Assembly: GCA_963573315.1 (NCBI GenBank)
Contig: OY752145.1
Location: forward strand, 1,612,001 to 1,676,000
Reading direction: 5' to 3'
Source of the DNA: Entomortierella parvispora
Lineage: Eukaryota > Mortierellomycota > Mortierellomycetes > Mortierellales > Mortierellaceae
DNA length: 64,000 nt
The stretch's first letter is position 1; each line of letters begins with the position of its first letter. The notes beneath the pieces are model-generated. The model ran no database searches and was not told the DNA's origin. It saw only the letters and a program-made list of their open reading frames with translations. Below are positions 22,510 to 32,778 of this stretch, one piece after another. A program made the position numbers and the translations under genes.

Positions 22510-24307
22510 CTACATTCCCCAGAGCCAGTTGTCCTCACGGCCATTCTCGAGCCGTTGCCTTGACCAACCACCGGAGCTGCCCGCGCTTGCATATGATTGA
22601 TGGCTGGGCCCTCGGCCCCGAGGTCGCCTCCACCGACCATCCTCTGGGACAGCATAGTGACCCGTGGGAACGCAGGTGGTACTGGTGCTGTTGTTTGGAT
22701 GCGTATCCTCCTGAGAGGAATAAAAGTGGTTTGAGACCGCATGGTAGTATGCTGCATGGCTCTGATTCATGGGCGGAGTGAACGTTGGTTGCGACTGCGA
22801 AGACTGAGACTGAAGAAGCGGGGCTCCCATTGTCCCATAATCCTGCCAGATCCTGCCGGCGCTTGCTGCTTGCCGTTCTGTTCACAGGGTGTAGACGAAC
22901 AAAGAAAATAAAGACGCGTTCTTTTCGTCAATGTTGACGCTCACAGTTTGAGCACAGCATGGCGCTGCATGTCGGTATCTATCAACACCTAAAAGACAAA
23001 CACAGCTCTCCTGCCCCATGCATTCTGAGCGATTTCCCCCTACCTCTCATGAGGTCCGAGTGGACCGTTCCGGGTCCAAACCTTCCCAAAGTTGTCAACG
23101 GAGACGGAAATAATGGACTCGAGGATGTCGGTTCATGAGGGGCTATATAGTCCTCTCTGGATACGTGTTGTTGAAATGTTCCCATGTACTCATGGTCCTG
23201 CATCACTTCGTATCCATAACCAAGACTATCCTCGGATGGTCCTGATGTGTCCGTGTCTCGAAGAAGGATCTGACTCTCATGGTGTTCATGATCGTCCAAG
23301 AGAGCTTCCAAGTCAGAGCCCTCGTTGTTCAAGTGCCTCTCTAATCCTGTTTCCGATAAGAGTGTGTGTTCCGAATCCAAATGAGGTTGTAATTGGTTGG
23401 TGGTCCGCGCCATTTCCTCTTGGACCTGCATGATCTCTGGGTCAGTGAACAACATGGATAATGATGACGGGATGTATGGACTTGAGCCTCGAGGTGCACG
23501 GATGTCTCTGGAATGAATGATAGAGTTGGCAATAACAGCCGCCGCTGCTGAGCGCGTGGACTCGGTCTGGGCGTTATTGGATGAGGCGTCATGGGACGGT
23601 CCAGAGGTTGTCATGTATGAATATGAAAGATGTGGGCGTGGATTCGAGTAACTATGGCTGCTGCTGTGGCTGCTACTGCCTAAACTGCTGCCAGACACCG
23701 AGAAATGCTGACTATTGTTGCTTATTCGCATCGCCTGGGTCGCCGATGACGCGCACGATACGTCTGTGGAAGGCGTGGCCATGGCGGAAGAAGGATAGAG
23801 TCTGTTCAACAGCTGAGCGGGCAGTGATATTGGCGGAGGGGACACCGGTGTTACCATGGCGGCTTGGGCTGCAGAAGAAGACGATGGTGCAATAAAAGTT
23901 GGAAGCCCACGAGCAACATCCTCTGCCGGTGGGTGATGATGTTGACTAGACCCAGAGGACCCTGACTGGGTCTGTCGGAAGTGTCCATCCATAGCCCACT
24001 GTGTGTAGGACTGAGATGAGGAGGGCGTCGGCAGGTGGTTGCTGCTGCTATTTCGACTAGAGTCTAGCTGGAGCGAGAGCGGCGAGACGAGAGGTGGAGG
24101 AATGGCGATGTAGATACCCTCCTGCTCCTGCTCCTGCTCCTGCTCCCACTGCTGTTGGCGGAGAGACCAAAAAAAAAAAAAAAAAAAGTGTGAGAGCTTG
24201 ACATTTGACTCCATTGGCTTTCGGCAGATTCCATTCCATTGTAAGTTCTCGACCAGGGACATGAGCCGTACCTCTGGCGTATCGAGTTGAGGCTCAGAGC
24301 TGGACAT
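22510..24307 (-). CDS. Unrecognised low-complexity protein, 506 aa
   Basis: I do not recognise this gene. The best model has four exons: 24307-24272, 24151-23044, 22988-22945 and 22842-22510, all GT-AG and in frame. The first two junctions are well supported; the 44-nt third exon and the last acceptor are less certain. The protein is Ser/His/Gln-rich and appears largely disordered, with an EQEQEQE run near the start, an acidic patch around EGSDLEALLDDHEHHESQ and a possible helix near LFTDPEIMQVQEEMARTTNQLQ. No catalytic or membrane motif is seen. The first intron contains an A19 run as read on the plus strand (24169-24187). It could be a lineage-specific regulatory protein. Confidence 0.6.
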
Positions 24308-25563
24308 GACGTGAAAAGAGACGGAGAAATTGACTCGGACGAGAGGTGTTTGTGGAAGGAAAAAACAAGAGGGGAGAGACGAAAAGGAATCAGGGTCGAA
24401 GCAGAAGGTGAGGCAATTGCTGAGGCACGAAAAGGGGGCAGTGGGTGGTGAATGAGGAGAAGACGCAGAATATACACATACCCTTTCCATCATGTCCAGC
24501 TGGGAGGACAAGCAAGGCTAGGGAGCATGAGGCCAACGGATCAGGGAACAAAGGGCAAGAGGCACAAGAGTCGTGCATCCGCACGGTCTGTCTGTTCCTC
24601 TCGACCTGTTCTTTCGGGCAAGAGAAGATTGGCGACTCTTTTACTCCGCGAACGGACGAGCGGAGTAGACGTGCATGGCACATCGGGTTCAAGACGCGCT
24701 CGGGCGCAAGAGTCGAGGGGCTGATCACGTCGAAAGGATCCAAGAGGGAGCAAGAGGACGTGTTTGCGTTTGGTGGCTTGTGGGTTGACGTGGTTGGTAG
24801 ACGTGCGAGCTTCAGGCACCAGGACTTTGTGCAGGTGCACGCCAGACACACGCGAAGGCGAGTGTCAAGGGCTGGTGGGTGATGGCGGTGTCTTTGGCCA
24901 GGCGTGAAAGAGGGAAAGGAAGGAAGGAAGGAAGGAAGGAGGGAAGGAAGGAAGGAAGGAAGGAAGGAAGAAGGAAAGAGCCAAGGAGAGGGGACAGACC
25001 AACAGACAACCAGACAGACAGACAGACAAACAGACAAGACAATAGCACACACACACGCACACAGGGACAAAAGGGACAAAGGACAAAAGGGACCCAATAA
25101 CCCACAACGACACAGCCGCCCGCTTCCTCACTCTCGCACTCTCTCGCACACACACACAACACTCACAACACACTCTCACTCACTCTCTGTCGCTCATCAC
25201 CTCTCGTCTTTGTTCTTCCTCTTCTTCTTCTTCATCACATCGCCCCTTCTCCCCGCCCGTCCTCCTCCTCCTCCTCTCTTCCCTCCCTCCTCCTACCTCT
25301 CCTTCTCCTCCTCTCTTCCTCATCCTCCTTTCCTTCCCCTTCTCCTTCCCTTCTCCACACATCGCTCGCTGTGGCCCCTCTTCGCTCGTTCGCCTTTGCC
25401 CTGTCATTCTCCTTCCATCCATCGCCTCTCTTTTCTTCATTATTAATCCCCACTTTGCCCGTTTCTCCTTCTGTCTGTCCATCTCCCCCTTCATCCCTTT
25501 TCTCCTTGTTCCATTCCAGTCCTCTCCACACTTCCACTCCCATCTACATCTGTTTAATCTACA
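24308..25563. other. Divergent spacer with GGAA microsatellite and pyrimidine-rich leader
   Basis: A (GGAA)n array at about 24918-24970, a CAGA/ACAGAC-rich stretch (25000-25045), then strongly pyrimidine-rich DNA (25200-25540) leading into the ATG of the Hsp70-like gene. Open frames here are products of the repeats. Confidence 0.6.
24918..24970 (+). repeat. (GGAA)n microsatellite
   Basis: About thirteen GGAA units with a single GGGAA interruption in the middle. Confidence 0.9.
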
Positions 25564-28218
25564 ATGAAAAAGTTCTTTGGTAAATCATCAAAGGACAAGA
25601 AACCGAACGGCGCCGCTGCCTCTCCGGGCTCGGCCACTCCTCCTCCCCCTACCCCCGCACAGGCACAACGTCCAGCAAATGGCCACACACCTCCATCATC
25701 ATCCCCATCATCTACACCGGCGCCAACCTCGATGCACTTCACATCTCTGGCCCAGGCAACTCCTCCGCCACCACCTCCGGGTCAGAATGGAGCCAACGGC
25801 TCTAATGGCACCGGTGCAGGAGGATACCCTGGTGGTTATCCGCCTGTGTCGGCCGCTGGAGGCTATCCACCCACATCCTCCCCGTACGGTGGCTATGGTG
25901 GTCAGCAACAACAGCAGCAGCAGCAACATTACCCTGGAATGCCACAGCCCCACGCACATCAACAACAGGGCGGCGTCATCCCTCCCCCACCTTCTTCGGC
26001 CAATGGCTCATTGTACCCCCCTGTTCGCCAAGGGACCGGTCCCCCAGCTTCGAACCCATACCAAGGCCAGCCCTATAACCCAGGATACATGGCCGCACAG
26101 CAGCAGCAGGCGGCGCAACAACCACCCCAGGCCCAGCAAGCAGGCTTCCGAGCAAATGGAACGCGTTTGACTGGAGATCCCAAGGAGGACTACCCCATCG
26201 TGATGGCGATTGATTTCGGAACGACATTTACTGGATGTGCATTTGCCTTCCGGAAAGATCCAGAGATTCAAGAGATTATCACCTGGTAAGAAGAGCATCA
26301 GAGACTCACACACGTAGAGAGAGAAACAGGGAGTGTTTGGTCGTTTGTTGCTGTGCAATACAAAGACCGATGGTCGGTCGACACAGCCAGGAGCTTGTTC
26401 AAAACCACGATTAGCACAGTCAAGGATAGTCTGGATATGACTCGCACAGCCTAAAGGAGCTCTGCGGACTGACAGAGCCAGCGGGCGCAAAAGGGCAGAC
26501 AGGCCAGCCAGACTATATGTGCGTGTGTGTGTGTGTATGTGTGTGAGCGAGCCAGAGAGAGAGAGAGAGGGAAAGGGCCGTCTCTGAGCTGGCGGACCTG
26601 GACCGCAATAACATTTTTGCAATGTAGGACACATTCGTAATATTAACGCGTGCCAATCTCTGTGGTGCTCTCCAACTCAATTAGGCCGAAGCAAGCTTAC
26701 CAATACCCTAAAGTACCCACCATCAGCTTGTACAAACTGGACTCGCCCGACTTTCTTGACTGGGGATATCCTGCCCGTGCTGTGATGATGACACCAAACG
26801 CAAAGCGGCACCTGCTGCTCAGCAAATTCAAGTTGCAGCTAGACGATCAACAGGAGTACATTGAGCCCTTGCCGCTTGGAATCAAACCATTGGATGCCAT
26901 CTCAGATTACCTTGGCAAGTTCCATAGCCACGTCGTCAAGGAGGCCATGAAGAACTTTGGATCGACCTACGATCAATCCCATATCCAATACTGTCTGACT
27001 GTGCCTGCTATGTGGTCTGATCGGGCCAAACATGTCATGCGTCTCGCCGCCGTAAGAGCAGGGATGATCAGAGAGGAAGACCCGGCACATCGTCTAATTA
27101 TCGTCTCGGAGCCCGAAGCTGCTGCCATGTACTGTCAAAGCAAAGGCGATCAATTCAACTTGCAAAAGCACGACCGATTCTTGATTTGTGATGCTGGTGG
27201 TGGAACAGTTGATCTGATTGTCTTTGAGGTCGTGGATGTTAACCCCGAGACGGGAATCCGGAGTCTTCGAGAAGTGACCCGAGGTCACGGAGCATCCTGT
27301 GGATCAGCTTTCTTGGACTCTAACATGGAAAAGCTTTTGAGGGAAAAGTTCCAAAAGTACCCGCTGACGCCTATGGGCTGGGGTACGATCATGGATACGT
27401 TCGTGAATCAGACCAAACCCATCTTCCCCGGTACAGACCCTGAGATGTATCTTCAAGTCCCCAACATCCCTAATCTTCCGGACGCAAATGATCTGGATAT
27501 CGGACTTGAGGACGGAATGTTGAAGCTCATGGTTTCAGAGCTGCACGAGCGCGTTTTCGACCCCGTGGTTCAGGAAGTACTGGATCTGATTGACTACCAG
27601 TTGCAGCAAACGCATTGCGAGGCTATTTTCCTGGTCGGTGGTTTTGGCTCTTCACGCTATCTCTTTGACAGAGTGACAGCCAAGTTTGCAACGGCAGGAC
27701 GACAGGTCCGTGTGCCCCCTCGTGCCGAATTGGCGGTGGTCCGAGGTGCCGTCACGTACGGTTTGCATCAAGGATCGATCATTTCGCGTGTGGCCCGTCG
27801 TTGGTACGGTGTGGACTCTGCCATGGACTTTGTGCCTGGAGTGGACCCCGAAGAGAAGAAGACTCTTTCTCGAGATGGAGCAGTGCGGTGCAAGGACAGA
27901 TTCTCGGTCTACATTACACCTGGTCAATCAGTGGCTCTGGGCGAATGTGTTACCAAGAAGTATATGACCTGGTGCTACCCTCGTGCACTTGATTGTCCTT
28001 TGTACGTCTCTGATTCAAAGGATGAGCCCCGATATGTGGACGAGCCCTCGGTCAAGAAGTTGGGAGATTTCCAGATTCCCATGCCCGATATTCCCGGAAT
28101 GATGCCAGGCGCAGAGGTCCTTGTTGAGGTGAAGATGCATTTCGGAGAGACAGAAGTCCGCGCCGAGGCATTGGTTTTAGGACAGACAGTGACGGCTGTC
28201 TGTCAATGGGTGGGATAA
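25564..28218 (+). CDS. HSPA12-like Hsp70 ATPase with prion-like N-terminal region
   Basis: Two exons (25564-26285 and 26685-28218; 399-nt intron) give 751 aa. Residues 1-205 are a disordered Pro/Gln/Gly/Tyr-rich stretch with polyQ and GGYP repeats. From about 212 the actin/Hsp70 ATPase fold appears: phosphate-1 loop IDFGTTFTG (DFGTT at 217-221), phosphate-2 loop CDAGGGTVDL (Asp410) and adenosine motif LVGGFGSSRYL (from 557). YCLTVPAMWSD and VSEPEAAAMYC are typical HSPA12 variants. There is no classical Hsp70 substrate-binding domain or EEVD tail, as in HSPA12 proteins. ATP binding is expected; client binding is unknown. The N-terminal region suggests condensate formation (inference). Confidence 0.93.
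26286..26684 (+). other. 399-nt intron of the HSPA12-like gene
   Basis: GTAAGA donor and TTAG acceptor. It contains a GT-rich microsatellite (about 26519-26545) followed by a GA tract (26557-26569). No RNA gene recognised. Confidence 0.6.
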
Positions 28219-28482
28219 AGGCAGGACAAGATACTATATAAAAAAGAACAAAAAAATCCAGAAAACGATACCATCATCCATCTATTCTCTCTAAAATCAG
28301 ATTAGCAACAAAGCACTGTTCATCCGTTACTTTTGACATCATTCACAAAGATATTTTACTTTTGTTCAAATGCAAGTGTTATTGCCAAAAAATTTTCAAT
28401 GATGCTAGAGAAAGAAAGCAATGAAAAAGAAGATATATGATACAATGTCGAATCTACAAAAGAGAAAGAAATGAAGAAGAGC

Positions 28483-30724
28483 TTATCGGCGTCCTCCGCG
28501 TCCTCCACGGAATCCGCCTCCACGTCCGCCACCGCCACCACGACCTCCACGGAATCCACCACCGCGACCGCCACCATAGCCTCCACGACCACCACCGCCG
28601 CCTCGGCGATCATCCATTCTCTGCTCCAGTTCTGGCAGAGTCTTTGCCACCTCGAGCTTAATGTTGTCCAGATCTGTCCATTTGCTACCAGCCAAGATGA
28701 TTGTGTTATTGTCGTCGACCTCTACTTTTTCAGAATTGACATCAAAGACTACGCCCATCATGTCGGCTGTCATCCGCATGCCCCTGACGTCCTCATAGCC
28801 CAGCTTGGGGAAATTGCGGGTCAAAATATTGCGGACATAGCCCGAGTGTTGAATCTCGTGCGAGAGGCGGAAGATCATGGTGGTGTATCCTTCGGCTGCT
28901 GACATGAGCGAACGAGCACGAACACCAGCACCGTAACCAGAGATTTGAGCAAGAGCCGCCGCAAGGGCTTCGGTTGCATCGCCATTGAAATTCTCTTCGA
29001 TCATGGACTCTGCAATGGGTTTGAACATGGGGACGACGTTCTTGACCACCTTGGCCACAATATCCGCTGCATCCTGGGCTGTGGCCTTGATAATATCCTG
29101 AGGTTGAGGAGGTCCTGCCTTGACCATCTCCATACCAGCACGACGCTGAATGTTCTGAATCATGTACTCTTCTTGGGCCTTGAAGAAGGTCACACAGACA
29201 CCCTTACGACCTGCACGACCCGTACGGCCAGATCTATGGACATAGGTCTCGACATCCTTGGGGGGCTGACAGTTGATGACGAGATCCACCATGGGAATAT
29301 CAATACCGCGGGCCAACACATCTGTGCAGATAATACACTTGACCTTGGCCTCACGGAAACCTTGAAGGGTCAACTCACGTTGAGCCTGAGGGATATCCCC
29401 GTGCAAGACCTTGGCGTCCGCTCTGAGCTTATCGGTCAAGGCCAGTTCATCGGCTTCAGCCTTTGTATTGGCAAAGATGACTGTCAATCCACGGTTACCA
29501 CCATAAACGGCTACTACATCACCAATCACATCCTTGCGGGATTGCCAGGTTGAAGGGATAGCGTAGTGACGAATGTTCTCATTCGTCTTGACACGGGAAT
29601 TGCCGACCAGATCCACATTGATATACTTTGGGTCCAAATACTTCTCAACTGTTCGCTTGATCCACTCTGGCGCCGTGGCCGAGAAGAGCAGAGTCTGATG
29701 TTTGGGGGCGCTGGCGCCTCGAGTTCCCTTCTGGGTCTGAACGTGTTGAAGGACCTGCTCCATGTCCTCTGCAAAACCAATGTCAAGCATTTGATCAGCC
29801 TCATCCAAGCACACGAATCGCAAATTGTCCAGTCGAAGGTTGCCTCGGTTGATATGATCCAAGCAACGACCAGGGGTCCCGATCACCACATCGACTCCGG
29901 CACGAAGAGCCGAGGTTTGTTCATGCATGGGCGTGCCACCATAGACACAAATCGATTTGAGGTTGGGTGCAATGCTAGTGAACTCGTTTGACACTTGGAT
30001 AGCCAAATCGCGCGTGGGTGCTATGCGTAAATAGATGAATTGTCACAGTGTAAGGGTGATGGAAAATGTCTCACATCAAATACTGGAATAAAAATCTTTC
30101 GCTTGCAACTTTTTTTTGCTTACCAAGGACCAAAACGCGAGGAGCACGGCCTCGATCAGCGTTAACGTGCTCCTTCAACAGGATCTCGACCATGGGCAAG
30201 GCAAAGGCCAATGTCTTTCCAGTACCCGTCCGTGCTCGTCCAAGGACGTCGTTTCCGTTGTAGATATGATCAAACGTCTCTGCTTGAATAGGGAACAAAG
30301 CGTTGATACCACGGGTCGCCAAAGCTGCCACGGTGGCAGGCGAGATCTTATATGAGCTCAAACGCAAGTTTTCTGGAATTTCATCATGAGCTTCCTTCTC
30401 TGCGCCTGGTTCTGGGGTCGAGTCCCGAGGGGTTTCTGATGGTGGGGGGGACGATTCCAGATGGCGAGGTCTCTTGGCCAAAGGCTTCAGGAACTTGTCG
30501 TCGTCTTTCTTTTCATCATCCGAGGAATCCGAGGCTTTCCTAGACTTTTTCTCTCTCTTGCTGCCATCCTTGTCCTTAGAGTCCTTCTTTTCCTTTTTTT
30601 CTTTCTTCTCCTTCTTCTCCTTCTTTTCCTTCTTTTCCTTCTTGTCCTTCTTGTCGGCCTTGCTCTCAGGCTGGTCTGCGGACCGGAGCGTCATATGGGC
30701 GTTTTCGTCCTTGATGGAGGGCAT
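28483..30724 (-). CDS. DDX21/DDX50-like nucleolar DEAD-box RNA helicase
   Basis: Two exons (30724-30124 and 30020-28483, 103-nt intron) give 712 aa. The N-terminus has a KEKK-repeat lysine tract and an acidic/Ser patch. Helicase motifs in order: Q motif region SPATVAALATRGINALFPIQ, Walker A ARTGTGKT (164-171), PTRDLA, GTPGRCLDH, DEAD (273-276), SAT, TVIFANTK, ARGIDIP and HRSGRTGRAGRKG. A GUCT domain follows at about 560-640 (FPKLGYEDVRGMRMT), then an RGG-rich tail (about 668-712). GUCT plus RGG is diagnostic of the DDX21/Gu group, which acts in rRNA transcription and pre-rRNA processing in the nucleolus. Yeasts lack a clear orthologue. The 3' end converges on the HSPA12-like gene. Confidence 0.95.
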
Positions 30725-31564
30725 GCGGAAGAATGGAGGTATAGGGGGAAGGGGATGTGAATGTTAAGAGAAGAAAGCGCTTGACATGTGGGGTTCGTGT
30801 CTCTCTTTCGACTCTTTTTTTTTTTTTTTTTTTTTTTTCTCTTTTTTGTGACTGCGTGAATGGACGGATCCTTTTGAGCTGACTTCAGGGTGCAGGCCCT
30901 CTGCAGCGCATTTGCTCTATGGTCGTATGGTCGCTTTACTGTATCAAGAAGGATGATTTCTCGTCAATTGAGCAGTTGCGCTCTAAATTTCAAGCCATTG
31001 GCAAAGCGTTGACACAACGGGCAACCGACTTTTTTTTTTTTTTTTGCTTGTCAATGAAGTTGTAAGGATGTCCGAAACCTCTGACGTTCTCACCTCACGA
31101 CGGGGTCGAAAACCGACCCCGTTGAGGGAAAACTCTTTAAAAATTCCGAAGTTCTCTCACACAATGGAATCTCCGTAGTTAGCCCCACTGAAATGGGCCG
31201 CTCGGTACTGTATAATTGTGTATGTAGATGAAGATCTATAATGGCCGCGCACAGCCATTTGCCTTTATAGGTCCGGGACTGCTTGCTCTTTGCTCAGAGC
31301 CCTTCTCTCAAGTCCGCTGGGTCAAGAATGGCAAAGAGAAACGGAGGCTGAAGACAAGACTGTCCCAATTGAAAAGTTCAGAATGACACAAGTAAGGGCC
31401 ATCTCATTTCAAAACACAGCAAAACGAAAAAAAAAAAAAAAAAAAAAAAAGGAAAGAGCAAATTTACTCCAAGCCACCAAAAAAATGTAGACAAAAACAG
31501 CTGCATGAGCGGTGTTCAGTTTTCTGCTTCGCTTCCATTTGACATACATACACACATCACCAAC
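30725..31564. other. Divergent promoter region DDX21-like / RPB6
   Basis: 840 bp with two long homopolymers (T24 at 30815-30838, A24 at 31427-31450), a T-run near 31030-31044, and a strong hairpin at 31093-31127. No protein gene. Confidence 0.6.
31093..31127. repeat. Intergenic inverted repeat (hairpin)
   Basis: CCTCA (31093-31097), a CG bulge, ACGGGGTCG (31100-31108), a 5-nt loop, CGACCCCGT (31114-31122) and TGAGG (31123-31127). Fourteen perfect base pairs with one 2-nt bulge. Function unknown; it is not followed by a T-run. Confidence 0.8.
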
Positions 31565-32466
31565 ATGGATGACGATTACGGAAACGGTTACGAGAGCGAC
31601 TCCTACAACGACGACCACTAGTATGTTGTCCCTCCACCTACTCCAGCATGCACATCCACTCCCTCCATTCACTCTGCAACAACCACACGCCTCCCACAGT
31701 TTTTGAAGGAACAATTTCTCGCCTTGAAGGAGGTGGTTCATGAAGGGTGGACATGGTTGCACAGTCCCCTAACTGCTCATCTTACCCTTGTGGCTTAATA
31801 GCGCCGAGCCTGAGGTCGAGGATGAGACCGAGATGGATACCGAGAACCAGGAGGATGGTGACGATGTATGTTTCTTTCTTTTCTGTGATATTCGACTCGT
31901 TTATCAAGCCAGATTAGGAGCGAAAGAGTGCTCTGTTGTCCTGAACTGTGGATGATAAGGGTAGAAGTTTTGCCATTCCACTGACACGATGGTCTCTCTA
32001 TCTATTTGTTCCTTTAATCTCTCTCGGCGGTGTGTATGATTGTGATTTTCAATACACAACAGGGTTTCTACAAGAAGAAGGAAGTAGAATTCAACAAGCC
32101 CATCACCTGCACCCTTCCCGCAAAGGCTGTGGCCAAGGAGGATCGCACTACCACCCCTTATATGACCAAGTACGAGCGCGCCAGAATCTTGGGTGCCCGT
32201 GCTCTTCAGATCAGGTACTTGGACATCTCTGCTTGAATATAGCATATTGCAAAAGTCCAATGATTAGTCTTTGAAACTAACGCGATTTTTCTCTGGTTTT
32301 CCTTAGTATGAACGCCCCCGTTCTTGTTGATCTCGAGGGAGAGTCTGATGCGTTGAACATTGCTATGAAGGAGTTGAACAACAAGATGATCCCCTTGATC
32401 GTCCGGAGATACTTGCCCGATAACACATATGAGGATTGGGAGGTGTCAGAGATGATCTTGCCTTGA
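31565..32466 (+). CDS. RPB6: RNA polymerases I, II and III subunit RPABC2 (Rpb6)
   Basis: Four exons (31565-31620, 31802-31865, 32063-32214, 32307-32466) join to 143 aa. The acidic N-terminus ([12 protein letters not shown]...[11 protein letters not shown]) is followed by the conserved omega-like fold: [22 protein letters not shown], here spanning an exon junction, then [21 protein letters not shown], and the terminal [20 protein letters not shown]. Rpb6 stabilises the clamp and assembly of all three nuclear RNA polymerases. Length and sequence match the family closely. The intron positions keep phase. The TFIIH p62 gene follows in the same direction after 312 bp. Confidence 0.97.
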
Positions 32467-32778
32467 AGAAAACACCCAAAGAAAAAAAAAAGAAATACGT
32501 CGTCGTCAATATCAACAATAACAACAATATTCATACATCATTGACAGTTTTGGGGATAGTGTGTGGGGGGGGGGGGGGGAGCGAAGGGGATGGTTAGTTA
32601 CAATAAAAAAAAACATGTATCAACCGCGCAACGCACAGCAGATCTATCACGTGCCACATCCATGGTGTGGCGGTGGCCTTTTGAAGCATTTCGCCACCAT
32701 TATTCCTTGCATCCAACATTCTCATTCCGGACCTTTCAATCCATTTTCTTCACACAACACAGGACTCTGTGGACTTAA
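32467..32778 (+). other. Spacer RPB6-TFB1
   Basis: 312 bp with a G-run at 32566-32579 and A-run at 32479-32491. A pyrimidine-rich leader precedes the TFB1 ATG. Confidence 0.4.

Noticed and set aside
24904-25446. Lys/Gly/Glu repeat protein
   Set aside because: Direct translation of the (GGAA)n microsatellite and adjoining ACAGA repeats.
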